Below the pieces are notes generated by a model that saw only the letters and a program-made list of their open reading frames with translations, was not told the DNA's origin and ran no database searches. A program made the position numbers and the translations under genes. Below, piece after piece: positions 1 to 11,489 of a stretch of DNA of 64,000 nt; positions within the stretch are counted from its first letter, which is position 1, and each line of letters starts with the position of its first letter. The stretch is from Glandiceps talaboti (Eukaryota > Hemichordata > Enteropneusta > Spengelidae): the NCBI RefSeq assembly GCF_964340395.1, contig NC_135561.1, forward strand, positions 16,073,961-16,137,960, read 5' to 3'.

Positions 1-324
1 TATTTGTAACATTGAATGATTTTGGCTGCTACAATAATAAGCAATTCTACGTTTAACATATGCAACCCATCATGTGGTTGTTTGAATTTGCAAGTGTTGA
101 GCATGTAGTCAAGTAACATAGTCAAGTGAAAGCAGAAAAGTCACTGTCTGTTCATTCCGGAAAAGTCACGGATTGGCACAGTTAGCTTATTAGTATCCCA
201 CCGAAATGTTGATCGCATTTCTGGTGAACTTATGTAGAGATAAACCTGGAAACCAATACTAGTAATATCAACAGTACTGTTCACATTTTAGTTCGTCAAT
301 CTCATTATTGAGAGAGGTCGAAAA

Positions 325-370
325 ATGCAGACAGGGCTTATTTTGTGGTTTGTGACGTATACAATCAACG
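325..370 (+). CDS. Exon 1: start codon and signal peptide
   Basis: ATG at 325 opens 15 codons plus one base, reading MQTGLILWFVTYTIN, followed by a GTAATC donor. The residues form a short hydrophobic leader, and the first cysteine of the LDLa repeat follows almost at once. The phase-1 donor matches the phase-1 acceptor at 804. An alternative is that the true start lies further upstream and this reading is accidental, but the phase match and hydrophobicity argue for it. Confidence 0.5.
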
Positions 371-3300
371 GTAATCATTTGAATAAAACGTTACACTGAC
401 CACATCAAACTAGCTGGCCTATATCCTAGGTCACAGCAGTACATATTAGTTAAGGACCAAGAGTTAAGTAACCATTTTCGCAATGATAATTAAAAATATT
501 TTGTTCTTTTTATATATATATTGTTCAATCTCACACCAAGCTCCATGAGAGCCCGTTGTTTGAAGGTCTTCAAATACTTTACGATAAAATCATTCCAAAT
601 AAGGGCATACAGAAGGACAAACTCCCTGTGTAAATGTATGATGCTGTATGAAAAGAGCGTTTGCCTCCATTATGAAATGGTTGTTGTTTTTGTGTTAATT
701 GCGACTGGCATTTTCTTAGTACCAAGAATGGCATTACAGAAGAGTTTTTTGCAAATTGGAAAAGAAAAGGAAAGTTGATGTATATGTTGTGTATTTCTTT
801 TCAGGCTGTTCACACAATGAAACCATATGTCCCAGTGGTGGTTGTATACCTCCATCATGGATATGTGATGATTACGTTGACTGTCAAGATGGATGGGATG
901 AAAATGTTTGTGACAATCCAGGTAAAATGACATTCTAAATGTACAGAAACAACACCAGCATAAAACCGGCATCTCACAACGAGAACAAGATCACAGACTA
1001 ACAATTGTTAGAACATAAACATAAACAACAAGAACAACAACAAGTGTCACCAGTATTAGCAGAAACAGTAATGACAGCAACAACAACAACAACAAAAAGC
1101 AAAACAAACAACATCAATAACAAGATAAGAGCACCCCCAGCAGCAGCAGCAGCAGCAACAGCAAACAAACAAACAAACAAACAAACAAACAAACAACAAA
1201 CGACAACAACATATTCAAAACTAACTGTCGCCGTCACTTACACAACAACAGTCCATACATTGGCCACTATAACTTCTACCATATGGCCATGATGCCTTGT
1301 TCCCATGCCGCAATATAATAATTATATGGATGAAACACATGAAAGAACCCCATTTGCACCATAAAGTATAACAACCTTTCCCACTGGAATCAAAGGAGTA
1401 GACTGTATTTATGTAGGTAGTCAGTATTAACTTTTGTAGTCGGGGAATGGTTGACAGTCGATTCTGGTATGAAGGTCTTTGATGTTCAAATTATGGATTA
1501 AAAGCTAGATGTTTAATAAACAATAGCTGTGTGGCATAAACAAAGTTGGTCCTGAACAAAATAATCCTATCTAAATCTTACAGCATTCTGATAAGATAAT
1601 TGTGAGAACCTAGGATTGAATAGTGTGCCTTTAATGTAATTCTTGTACAGTTTTGGTATTCAGTGAGTATATGTTAACATATACTAACATTTGCCAATCA
1701 TATATGTTACATTTGTTTTCAAGTTTTCAAGTTGAATGGCTCACAACACACACAGGCTTGAATCTTATCTATTTAAAGACCAGGGTTTCAGTCCCAGGTT
1801 TTCGCCTTACTGTTTTTATCTGAGGAGTCATGATGATTACTTAGGATAATTTTTCCTACTGGACAAACTTTTTCAATGCACAAACAACTTTTTTCATACC
1901 TTCATTTTAATCCTAATCTGAGTTTGGCCTTTTCATGTATTTTTAATACTTCGTATTTCTTTCTGTTTACCACCTGTAGAGTTGTGGATGACAGAAGGGG
2001 AGTGTTACATCAAACCAACTGCAATATGTCCTGATTTGACCTATGACTGGGTCACTATTTTAAACATGACATTGCCATCCAACTTCAGTTCTCTGTCACT
2101 TCTGGAAGAACTATCACATTTCTCAGGGTGTCACCAGCAGAGTCAGCTGTTCACCTGTTCTGTTGTGTTTCCTGAGTGTGTTGAAAACAATGCAACAGCA
2201 CAGTCAGCCAGTTCAAGAGTGTGTCAGTCACTCTGCCACAGTGTCATGGAGAGGTGTCTGTATGCTTATGAAATATTCAATCTAACGCAGTACATAAATT
2301 GCACAGATTTCCCAGAATATCAAGATGGCAATGAAACAAACTGTATTTCTCTTTCTGATGATGGACCAGGTAAGTTAATTACTGGGTGATACACTCATAT
2401 ATTTTTGTTTAAAACCATGTCACCCCTGACAACCAACCAATGTGACCAGATTTGAATGTGAATGTGATAGTATATGTGAAAATAATAAATAAGGATGTAT
2501 AGTTATATATCTAACACTGTCAATTCATCCCCACAAGGGAAAGTGTGCTATTAGTAGGACATATAACTTGGCACTGGGCACTAACTTAACCTAACTGTAT
2601 ACATCCTTAAGGCATGCTACATGATATTTCCACCAGCACTGACTACATATAAACAATTTCATAGCAAAAACAAAGGCTCGTTATTACTTTAACATAAGTA
2701 TATCATGTTTCTCATACTTAGAGCCTTGCATAACTCAGACATTGCAATATGGTAGATTATTATTTTGTAGTCCGAGAGTGGAACAAGCTAGTATAAAATG
2801 ATTTAATAAACATATTGAACTGCCAAATATACCTTATAACTCAGACCACTAACGATGTATAGTGGCTAAAACCATTGAGCACCTGAAAAGAAATGGTTGA
2901 ATTACAATAGGATAGATAACAACGGAAATACTAGGTATACAGAATTGATCACTGGGGACATTCTTTTCAACATTCTAGCATACAGATGGGGAATTCAATT
3001 GAGCTATATATATGGGCAATGATTAAAAGACAGTGTACCCAGTGATCAGTCAAACAGTCTTAAAGTAGCCACAGTGAAATGCTTACCTTATATACAGCTT
3101 TGGAATCAATAGCAATTATCACTTTGCTTGAATGAAGTGAGCTAAGAAAAGAGACATGTGACAAAATTAGGAAATTTATAAGTAAAACCAACAAGATTAT
3201 TGATTAAGGAAAGAGCAAGTGCTACTCATTAGGTTCACTCAGCACTCTTATGAGTTTGTTAAGTAGTGTCTCATATAAATAAGTCATGTCATAAAATAAT

Positions 3301-3691
3301 CTGTCAGTGCATAAGACCCTCCACTTGGCAGGGAGGAGCTATGGTCAGTATGAAGACTATTTTGAACAATGTAATTAATAGTCACATGGACACTCAATTG
3401 TTATGACTTGTTGCATTCTAATCAGTAAATAAACTTGATTTGAATGCAGAAAGAAATGGCAGTGATTGGGCTCGAACCTGCAACCTGCAGATTCCCAGCC
3501 AGCCATTCTAAACATTTGAAAGTAAAAAACGTTTTAATTTTCTTACATACAAAGGTGATTTTACTTGTCCTAATGGCTGGATTCAGTGTGTGTCTGATCA
3601 CAAGTGTATCCCCATTTCTAAGAGATGCGATGACAACCCTGACTGCCCTAATGGAAGTGATGAAATAGACTGTTTTCCTCATCTTGGAGGG
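325..3691 (+). CDS. Secreted/membrane LDLa-Frizzled-LDLa protein, corin-like (5' part, four exons)
   Basis: I built this model from four exons: 325-370, 805-921, 1980-2369 and 3555-3691. The splice phases agree at every junction (1, 1, 1, then 0 at the last donor). Exon 1 starts with ATG and encodes a short hydrophobic leader. The next exons encode an LDL-receptor class A repeat, a ten-cysteine Frizzled cysteine-rich domain and a second LDLa repeat. LDLa repeats are calcium-dependent ligand-binding modules, and Frizzled CRDs bind Wnt or related ligands. This combination is known from corin-type serine proteases and some LRP-like receptors. No protease, SRCR or transmembrane exon could be found between 3692 and the next gene at 11.5 kb, so the 3' end is unknown. 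The domains are clear; the gene identity is inference. Confidence 0.8.
805..921 (+). CDS. Exon 2: LDL-receptor class A repeat
   Basis: The exon is bounded by TTTCAG and GTAAAA and is phase 1-1, the usual arrangement for LDLa modules. The translation has six cysteines and the calcium-box pattern CDDYVDCQDGWDENVC. Trp takes the place of the common Ser in the DGSDE motif. The exon can be skipped or duplicated without a frame change. Confidence 0.88.
1019..1212. repeat. AAC/AAAC/CAG-rich low-complexity tract in intron 2
   Basis: Imperfect ACA-rich sequence with a short CAG run (1139-1157) and an (AAAC)n run (about 1162-1196). It lies in the intron between the first LDLa exon and the Frizzled exon. 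Open readings across it are low-complexity artefacts. Confidence 0.85.
1980..2369 (+). CDS. Exon 3: Frizzled cysteine-rich domain
   Basis: This 390-bp exon (acceptor CTGTAG, donor GTAAGT, phase 1-1) encodes ten cysteines in Frizzled-CRD order. Landmarks are ECY, AICPDLTYDWV, FSGC, FTCSVVFPEC, VCQSLCHSVMERC, INCTDFP and a final NC. Several NxS/T sequons (for example NMT, NFS, NAT, NLT, NCT, NET) suggest heavy N-glycosylation. The whole domain sits in one exon. Confidence 0.9.
3444..3515 (-). repeat. tRNA-derived SINE head fragment
   Basis: Read on the minus strand, this contains a B-box-like GGTTCGAGCCC stretch preceded by a GGCTGGCTGGGAATCTGCAGG block. The same block recurs in the longer SINE at about 6.3-6.7 kb. 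It lies 40 bases before the second LDLa exon, so it contributes to the branch-point region of that intron. Confidence 0.55.
3555..3691 (+). CDS. Exon 4: second LDL-receptor class A repeat
   Basis: The exon begins after an AAAG acceptor with a phase-1 codon and encodes CPNGWIQC, KCIPISKRC and CDDNPDCPNGSDEIDC, a canonical calcium-binding LDLa repeat. It ends in phase 0 at GTAAGT. An inverted-repeat transposon starts about 10 bases into the following intron. If the donor were not used, the reading would end at a TGA at 3718 inside that transposon. Confidence 0.87.
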
Positions 3692-3702
3692 GTAAGTGAA
3701 TT

Positions 3703-4014
3703 AAAGTGGCCATATGGATGAGGATTGGGTATTTCTTTTGGATTTTGAATTTATAAAACAATTTTATAACATGGCTTTAATCTAGAAAAAATCAAAGTGA
3801 AACAACATATGCCAAGTCCTTGTTTGTATGACTTAATAAATTGCAAAAAATTAATAAATGTGTAAAATGTTTGTTATGGTACTATTTTTTTTATCTGTTT
3901 GCAATATAATGAATTACAAACACAGGCTTACTTGAAGTAGGAAGCCATGATAAAATTGTTTTATAAATAAAAAATCTAAAATAAATACCCAATCCTCATC
4001 CATGTGACCACTTT
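3703..4014. mobile_element. Palindromic MITE, family A, copy 1
   Basis: The element opens with AAAGTGGCCATATGGATGAG and closes with the reverse complement (CTCATCCATGTGACCACTTT). The two arms stay largely complementary along their length, giving a near-palindrome of about 310 bp. It starts 11 bases inside an intron, immediately after the donor of the second LDLa exon. Related copies lie at 5474-5800, 5922-6160, 9632-9980, 20437-20800 and 44514-44574. Confidence 0.85.
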
Positions 4015-4283
4015 ATGAGAAGTAACAAACCTCACTTTAAGTTTTTCTTGAGATTAGTTTTTTGATATGTGTAGGCTACATAAACTAAATTGTACAATAA
4101 TACATCCAAATTGTCATTTCAAAAAATAACTCGACCAGCAAACAAGCAAGCAAACAAACAAACAAACAAACAAACAATTGAAGTCTGGGTATCAAGTATG
4201 TGGGGAATGAGAACAATGAATTATTTTGCAGGATTGACATGTAAAGATTGACAAACACAGCTTACAATTGCTAGACTATCTGT

Positions 4284-4340
4284 TATTAACATACATGATG
4301 AGTAAGTAATTAATAAACTTACTCATCATGGATGTTAATA
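4284..4340. repeat. Short perfect-type inverted repeat
   Basis: Arms 4284-4306 and 4318-4340 match at all but one position around an 11-base loop, and include GATGAGTAAGT and its complement. No coding content is seen. Confidence 0.7.
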
Positions 4341-5473
4341 GTTGTACTAACAAAACTTTCAAAAAAGAGTTCTGGTCACAAAGCAGGTAAAGAGAGATGA
4401 AGTAATTGGATAATGGTATTCTTTTTTCATTTAATAGATAAATGATACTTTATTCTGTGTGCTTGGACATGGGTTAGACATGAAGAAAATATCTTTAATG
4501 GTACTTCAGGGATGTAGATTTTTTTAGTATAGCCTGTTAAATTGTAATTACAGATGCAAGCTATTGCTGGTGTAAAGCAGTCATTAGGGTGAGAGTAGGA
4601 GGGGGTTCCCCTCCTCCCACGGCATGTGAATTTTTCATTTTGTAAACTCAGTGGGTAATTGTTTGATAGCAACCAAAACCACTAAAATATTTGACCATAA
4701 ATTCTAACGATTTCATAGTTTTGGGACCAAATATGATGTCTATTTTCATAGCAAGGAAATTTATTGCTGACATTCGGTTGTTTTAACCGGCTTCTGACTA
4801 TTTTCTACATCACTGTAAAAATTTTAAATTATAACTTTCATAACATTTATCAATAATGAGTGTTATTGAATTGCAGAGGGGTCCATTCTTTCGGAATACA
4901 CAGGAATGACTGATTGAGCAGGTAATTCAACTTAGAAAACTGTGAAAGGAATACTACTGACTAACTATGAAGACTTGAAGACATGTTGGTGTGATTGAGA
5001 AACATATTAAGCAACAAAAGATGGTTTCAACATCCAACATTAACTTTCAACTACATTGCTAGAGGGCCCTGTTCATTGTCAATCACAGTGATAATAGGTT
5101 ATGATGTATAACAGTATGGAATCAGAACAGTATGGTAACAGAATTATAATTTGTTAGGACTGAAAATATTCGAGGTAATTCGGCTTCAATAACTTGACAT
5201 TTTTCAATTCTATTCTCTTGGATTTTTAGAAATGAACAAATGATATCCAATGTTCCTTGTTATTTCATTTTTTTTCCTTCAAAATTGTTCATCTTTTTAA
5301 AAAATATTTATTATTACATCATTATTTGACACTTTAGCATCTCTGGGTAGTCTAATTGAAAGAGTGTACTAATAATGTTATGATGTATCTATTTTAAACT
5401 TACAATTCATATTTTGAATTTAATATTTAAAGCATATTTCATAGGAAAGTTAAGGAATCAGACGTTGGCTATT

Positions 5474-5800
5474 AAAGTGACCATATTGATGAGGATTGGG
5501 TATTTATTATTATTTTTTTTATTTTATAGAATACTTTTCTCATGGATTCCTACTTGAAAAATCAATGTGAAAGAATATCAACTAAATCCGTGTTTCAAAA
5601 AGATAAATAATAGTGTTATTGTACATACAATAATGAAGATTTTAAACATGTAATTATCATTTACAATTTATTGAGTTACAGACAAGAACTTGCATATTTT
5701 GATTCACATTGATTTTTCAAGTAGGAAGCTATATAATAAAATTATTCAATAAATTAAAAATCCAAAATAAATACCCCAATCCTCATCCATATGGCCATAT
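5474..5800. mobile_element. Palindromic MITE, family A, copy 2
   Basis: It has the same termini as copy 1 (left AAAGTGACCATATTGATGAG; right end TCATCCATATGGCC) and internal complementary arms containing TTGAAAAATCAATGTGAAA and its complement. It is slightly degenerate at the right end. Confidence 0.82.
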
Positions 5801-5921
5801 TATTTCATATTTAGTAAGTGTAATGTAAATTAGCTTCTCAATGGAAATACATATATAAAGAAAATACAAAGAAAATGACAAATTCTGTACTTGTTTACTT
5901 ATCTGTGACTTGTACCAATTT

Positions 5922-6160
5922 AGAGTGGCCATATGGATGAGGATTGGGTCTACATTTTGGATTTTTAATTTAAGTAAACAATTTTATCATGGCTTCCTAC
6001 TTGAGAAATCAATGTGAAACAGCATAGGCTAAGTCTGTGTTTGTGACTCAATACACTTGGAAAAGTTGCAAAATGTGTGAAAAGTTGTTATGGTATGTTT
6101 GATACCAAATACTTTACATATCGTTTATCTTTTACAATTTATTAAGTTACAAGAAAGGAG
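5922..6160. mobile_element. Palindromic MITE, family A, copy 3 (truncated)
   Basis: The left terminus AGAGTGGCCATATGGATGAG and the left arm are present. The right arm is lost after about 6160, where the sequence runs on towards an unrelated SINE. It lies 120 bp from copy 2, so this stretch is a nested repeat cluster. Confidence 0.75.
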
Positions 6161-6314
6161 GCCAAAAGTGAAACCACTAACAATGCTTGTATTAAAAACA
6201 TGCCACGGTATTCTAGAGAGCAAACTCTCAATGGTGTGCAACTTTGAATTTCTGATATTATATAAATATATGGTACTCTACTGGGATTTCCGCAAGGTTG
6301 TGTACATAACTTTA

Positions 6315-6690
6315 ATAATAATAATAATAATAAATATAATGTTAGTTTTTATAGAGCACTTTCCCACTCTGTGCTCAAAGGTGCTTTACAATTATTACCC
6401 CTGGCATGGATATACAGTGGCACAACGACCCTTTACTTCCTCTACTCCTTGGGGAGCATACAATCCATTGAAGCCTCTACAAGTGCATAGGATTAAAGCA
6501 TTCATATTGCAAACTTTATCCTATCAGATTCCAAATAATACAGCTAGCTAGGTGGACTGAGGTACAACTGTGGTTCAAATCTTGCCCAAGGACTTTAGCC
6601 ATTCAGAAACAAATGGCAATGACAGGGCTTGAACCTGAAACCTGCAGATTCAAAGCCGGCCATTCTAACCATTCTCCCATGATGACTTTT
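6315..6690 (-). mobile_element. Full-length tRNA-derived SINE with (ATT)n tail
   Basis: On the minus strand the element begins with a tRNA-like head, with an A box near TGGTTAGAATGGCCGG and a B box GGTTCAAGCCC. A CCTTGGGCAAGAT block follows, then a body, then a GTAAAGCACCTTTGAGC-type 3' region. It ends in an (ATT)n tail at about 6317-6334. This is the standard structure of a Pol III SINE mobilised by a LINE. The remnants at 3444-3515 and 30890-31180 are related in head structure. Confidence 0.75.
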
Positions 6691-6870
6691 GATTTCTTTG
6701 ATCATGTGTAGTTAATTACATGTTAAATACACATACATGTATAAGCCAGTAAACAGATCAAGAATATGTATCCTATTAACATGTATTTTTATACCTCAGA
6801 AAAATTAAACATTCCAGAAAATCATATTTTGTCTTGATCTTACTCTTTTTGAAAGTGAATGACACAGTTA

Positions 6871-7150
6871 GGTCTAAAAAAATTGTGTGATTCCGATCAC
6901 GCTCAATTTTAGAATAGGTGGGGTAGATTTAAACATTTTTTTTTCATGTGTGAGTGTCTAGTTCAGGTAGTTATATTTTCTGTTGTTTACCATATGGTCT
7001 CTGTGTTATTTATTTCTTCCTATCAGATGTACAGCCATTGGAAAAACAGTTTTATGTTGTCTTTTGAAGTTGATGTCAGTTTTTCGCGGCCAATATTTCT
7101 TGTGAGATTTCATAATTTTTGCCTTTTTATTATTTCTTTTACTCTGGACC
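6871..7150 (+). mobile_element. PIF/Harbinger-like MITE, family B, copy 1 (3' truncated)
   Basis: It starts with GGTCTAAAAAAATTGTGTG after a TTA trinucleotide and continues with the family core (GTGTGAGTGTCTAGTTCAGG, GATGTACAGCCATTGGA, GTTGATGTCAGTTTT). The right terminus is missing. Confidence 0.75.
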
Positions 7151-7805
7151 ATCTGTGTCAATAGTTGGTTGTTTTTTCTCTGACATAGATACTCAGATTA
7201 ACAATTCAAACAATATGGGTAAGACATGTCGATTACGATATTTTGTAAGGATTCTCATAACCACACAAAATTTTTACTTATTACGAAAACAACCTTTTAT
7301 TCAATTATTCCAGGAGTGTTAATCACATTTCAGAAAGCTCAAAAAAACACTTGTACATGTCTCATTAAGTTCTGCTTCATGGTTTAATGAACAATAACAC
7401 TCAGTATTTGACATTATTGCAAACAAATGCACAGGTGCTTCTGAGAATTAGATTAAACAAAAATAAATGTTTCCGGTTAGGACATTTTGTCTAAAGTGGT
7501 GTGATGACGCGAATTAAAAAAAAAAAGAAAAAAAAAAATTATTTAGTGACATATTCACATATGTCACTAAAGCTACTATATGTGACAGTTACTGTTCTTT
7601 TTTATTTAGTATTTTAGAGAAAGTGTGTATGTGGGGCAGATGTCATTTGCTTGTTCATGATTGGTTCTGCAGTTGTCTTCACTGAAGTAGGGAGGGTTAT
7701 TTTTGTGTTTCCCCAAGGATCTGCACACTGCATGGGCTGGACAAACTCACACGAAAATATGACTGACGTGAGGGTATTTTAGTGATGTGTGCTGACCAGA
7801 AACTA

Positions 7806-7852
7806 TTCTTTTTTTTTTTCTTTTTTTTTTTGGGGGGGGGGGGGGGGGGGGC
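7806..7852. repeat. T-tract followed by a ~20-base G-tract
   Basis: An uninterrupted poly-G run (about 7832-7851) follows poly-T. Similar G or C runs recur at least a dozen times in the window. Assembly length here is unreliable, and the run could form quadruplex structure. Confidence 0.8.
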
Positions 7853-8227
7853 CTTAAAAAAACCAAAATCTTTTTCGATAATTGACCATTACAGATACAT
7901 ATCATGTGGGTATATTGAGGCAAGTAATTCAGTAGATTCCATGCTATCCTTAATATAAATAAAATGGTCTATTGTTAATCTGGCATCATTGTCCCAATCA
8001 GATTCAGAATTAAAATCTTCTCGCGATACATATAGCATGGCAACAACTGCCCTGTGCCACACTTGAAGGGTATGACTGTTTAGCTTTGGCTTTGCCACAG
8101 ACAAAATAACCAATGCTGCCCTAAAAGTGGATCGTTACAGCCATTAAACTGACATAAAGCTACAATATAATATTATCCAGCGATGAAACATCAAATAGTT
8201 TGTCAGAAATTACTATCAATTTCATTA

Positions 8228-8600
8228 GGCCTAAAAAAAATTGTGTGGTTCCAATTACACTCAATTTTAGAATAGGTGGTGTAGGTAGATTTTTAATATT
8301 TTAATTTTATTTTTTATATGTGAGTGTCTACTTCAGGTAGTTATGTTTTCCATTGTTTTCCACATGGTCTCTGTGTTATTGGTTTCTTCTCATCAGATAT
8401 ACAGCCATTACAGATTGGAAGAATAGTTTTATATTGTCTTTTTAAGTTGATGTCAGTTTTCGCATCCACTATTTCTCGAGAGACTCCACAATTTTTGCAA
8501 TTTTATTTTACTTTTTTCTCAAATACGTAAACAAAGGTTAGGGTTGGCAGAGAAAAACTAGGTGGGGTCGGATAACCATAACCAAACAATTTTTTGGGTC
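8228..8600 (+). mobile_element. PIF/Harbinger-like MITE, family B, copy 2
   Basis: A complete copy of about 373 bp. The left end is GGCCTAAAAAAAATTGTGTGG; the right end is GGAACC..AACAATTTTTT, partly decayed. It is flanked by TTA on both sides (8225-8227 and 8601-8603). A three-base TTA/TAA duplication is the signature of PIF/Harbinger transposition. The open readings inside are not conserved in frame between copies and I do not treat them as genes. Confidence 0.85.
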
Positions 8601-8868
8601 TTAGAAATCACTGAAACTGTGTGCATCACACATATTTTATCTTAGATTCTACAAAATGGGGTGATAAAGAAAATTCTCCAGACTAGTTGACTCATTCAAA
8701 AAACAGGAAAACAAAATATGAGTAGTTGTAAGACATTGTTTCTACTGATGTCACGGTTCTAACTATAAGTGCCAACTTTTCATGTACGTATTCATACTTC
8801 AGTGACAACATCTGTCATAACAATATGTTACTTTACTTGTATGTTGTTTTCATTTGTAATGATTAGAT

Positions 8869-9180
8869 GTTATTCCCCAAATATTTGTCTTCGTTCAGCC
8901 AAGGAAAATTTGAGTGACCTAAGGGGCTTTGTCACTACGAGTTGTTAGACGAGTAGTAACAATCCTTAGGTCATGAGTATTTTCTGGCTGAATGAAGAAA
9001 AATATTGGAGAATGATACATAATTGTACCAGTGGTGGTAATATCAAAGTAATGGCAATTTTGAATGTTTTGACTCATATTTCAAACACAGCAGAACCAGT
9101 GACGTAGACAAGCATTGTTGTGACATAGGCGCACGTTGTCATGATTTAGAACGAACAGAGTATATATTCCATACTTCTTG
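8869..9180. mobile_element. Foldback element, family C
   Basis: A left arm containing CCCCAAATATTTGTCTTCG and a right arm GAAGAAAAATATTGGAGAAT form a stem of about 130-150 bp around GTCACTACGAGTTG. A tail follows that contains CAGAACCAGTGACGTAGACA. Related copies lie at 42733-43050, 43365-43600, 46313-46600 and 46975-47072. A tail-only relative is at 13470-13610. Confidence 0.75.
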
Positions 9181-9631
9181 TTGTTCATGGCGCAAGTCAA
9201 TATGTTTAAAGTGTTGTCCTTGTCTACCAATATGACAGTATCAGAGAGAAACCAGGAGTGTGATACACAAAGGTTAGACAATGTCTCATCACATTGTCTG
9301 TAAAGCAGCCACATTTTTCATGGGTACAATCAAAATATAACTACCTAATTTATAATGAAATGTGGACAACTAAGACAACCCTACTTCATCATCAATACGT
9401 CATTGTAGTTTCTAAATATATTACTCATTACTTTGCTATTTTAAAATAAAAATTAGCATACTAGTTGATTTACTACAATGAAAATGATGGTATTTTAAAT
9501 ATTATTATAAGATATGCTGTATTTACAATGGGTTGGTCTTACCTCAATATGGAAGGTGAAGTCAGACAAAGCCCCTGTCAGTATTTTTGGGGCAAGCTGA
9601 ATTTATACATGTTATTTTTTGCTGCATATTT

Positions 9632-9980
9632 AAAGTGGTCATATGGATGAGGATTGGGTATTTATTTTGGTTTTTAATTTATAAATCAATGTTACCATGA
9701 TTTCCTACTTGCAAAATCAATATGAAACAGCATATCCTAAATACTTGGTTGTAACTCAATAAATTGCGGAAGATTGATAAATATGTAAAATCTTTGTAAT
9801 TGTATGCACAATAACAAACTTTTTACACACTTTTGAGCTTTTTGCACTGAATTGAGTTACAAACACAGACTTAGTCTATGTTGTTTCACATTGATTTTTC
9901 AAACAGGAAGCCATGATAAAACTGTTCTGTAAATTAAAAATCCAAAACAAATAACCCATCCTCATCCATATGACCACTTT
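9632..9980. mobile_element. Palindromic MITE, family A, copy 4
   Basis: A near-complete inverted repeat of about 350 bp, from AAAGTGGTCATATGGATGAG to CTCATCCATATGACCACTTT. ATTT/AAAT sequence flanks the termini. Confidence 0.85.
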
Positions 9981-10310
9981 AAATGGGGTACTCCAAATAT
10001 TCTATGTACTGAAGCATACTTAATGATCACTTGCAGTTTACTGAATTCAATAACTTATAAACGGTCCAATGATGTCATTTATGTATAAAAATCTCAAGGA
10101 AATCCCTACTATGGAATCAACTGTTCTAACAACATCAGAAGACAATTGTAATATTAGAAGTCCCCAAAATATGTAACCAGAAACCTATACAAATAAATAC
10201 AGCATGGGTTGTCCAAAAGGCTGAACAATTCTACTATGGCCATACCGCGTCCACTGACAGCTTATCATCAAGTCACAGTACCGATAATAGTTTGAGTTTG
10301 TTTCTGTCTT

Positions 10311-10628
10311 ACAATGAAATTCACATGGCTAGTGTGAAAAGAATAGACACAACTGTGATTTGCAAGATAAACTCAATTGATAAGACCCCTGTATATAAGC
10401 AATTACACTCTTTGGAAAGTTCAATTCAAACAATCAACACCAAGTGTGGTATCGGATAACACGAGGTCATAAAATACAAGACGCCAATATCTGGACTGAA
10501 TGTTACTAAAAACATTATTTTTATGTTGCAATCCAATGGGTTAAACCTACAGGGATCTTATTAATTGAGTATATCTTGAAAATCACAGTTGTGCCTTCTT
10601 TCACGCTGGTCATTTCGATTTCATTGTA
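10311..10628. mobile_element. Foldback element with ~80-bp terminal inverted repeats
   Basis: The left arm (10311-10393) includes CACAACTGTGATTTGCAAGA and CTCAATTGATAAGACCCCTG. The right arm (about 10550-10628) carries their diverged complements, ending in ATTTCATTGT. The roughly 155-bp interior has no coding content. It is probably a non-autonomous DNA transposon of a family not otherwise seen in the window. Confidence 0.75.
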
Positions 10629-10890
10629 GCATGCCAAAAGTAATCTTGCCAGCATTATACAACTTGTGAAAAAATGCTGATGTGTTTGCTTGAATGAAGT
10701 TAGCTAAGAGATGACTTCATGTAAAGACAAATTAGATAAATACAACAGGATAACTGATCACAAAGACAGCTCTGATGTCAGTTGGCATCGATGCTGTTAT
10801 CACTTTGTTAATATATTTGGAAGTTAATCAAGTTGTTCAATAAACTTTATGTTTAATAAACTTTACAGAGACAGTCGTACTTGATTGTAA

Positions 10891-11274
10891 CAACAGCCGA
10901 CATCAGACTGTTGACAAACAGAACCTGTTACAAACAGAGAAAGTAAACAATTGAATTGGATTAATAACACTTGGCACAGCATGTTGGAAGTACAGAGACT
11001 TGTATTACATTTCATTATTTGATGTGAACCCTTTTAAGGCCATGTCACTACGTAATATTTCACTTTCAGAAATTTCCAGCCCCCCCCCCCCCCCCCCCCC
11101 CCCATTTCCTGTACATGTAAAGAGGCCATAAAACTTTTCTTATCAAACCATGGTTGTAATACAAGTCTCTGCTGTGCCAACAAGCTGAGTCAAGTGTCAT
11201 TAATTCAATTCATTTGTTTACTTTTCCTGTTTATAAAATGTTCCGTTCGTCAACAGTCAGATGTTGGCAGTTGT
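10891..11274. mobile_element. Long foldback element with a poly-C loop
   Basis: Arms of about 130 bp pair between 10891-11020 and 11145-11274. Examples are ACAGAGACTTGTATTAC on the left and GTAATACAAGTCTCTG on the right. The loop contains an uninterrupted C run at about 11081-11103. A decayed relative is present at 25890-26185. Confidence 0.78.
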
Positions 11275-11489
11275 AAAAGTGTAGTGTTCATCAGCAGTTG
11301 ATACGGGGTATGGGATCTGGGATGCCGGTGGTGTTTAGACTTTGACATGGTACCTATTTACATTGCATATCTTTACATGAATTCTTGACTCATTCCTGAT
11401 TTCCCCAAGCAAGCAAACACACTGGTGTTACTTAGCGAGTTGTATCTCACAAATTCGGACACTGTTAAAAATGTGAGAATGTGAGAATC

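Noticed and set aside
7186-7216. Possible next exon of the LDLa/Frizzled gene after CTGACATAG
   Set aside because: The phase-0 reading has no recognisable domain and reaches a stop at once. The context is a truncated MITE.
8324-8530. Similar ~65-aa readings in several places (8324, 26714, 38960, 59976)
   Set aside because: They are the interiors of the family B MITE. The frame is not maintained between copies and start codons differ.
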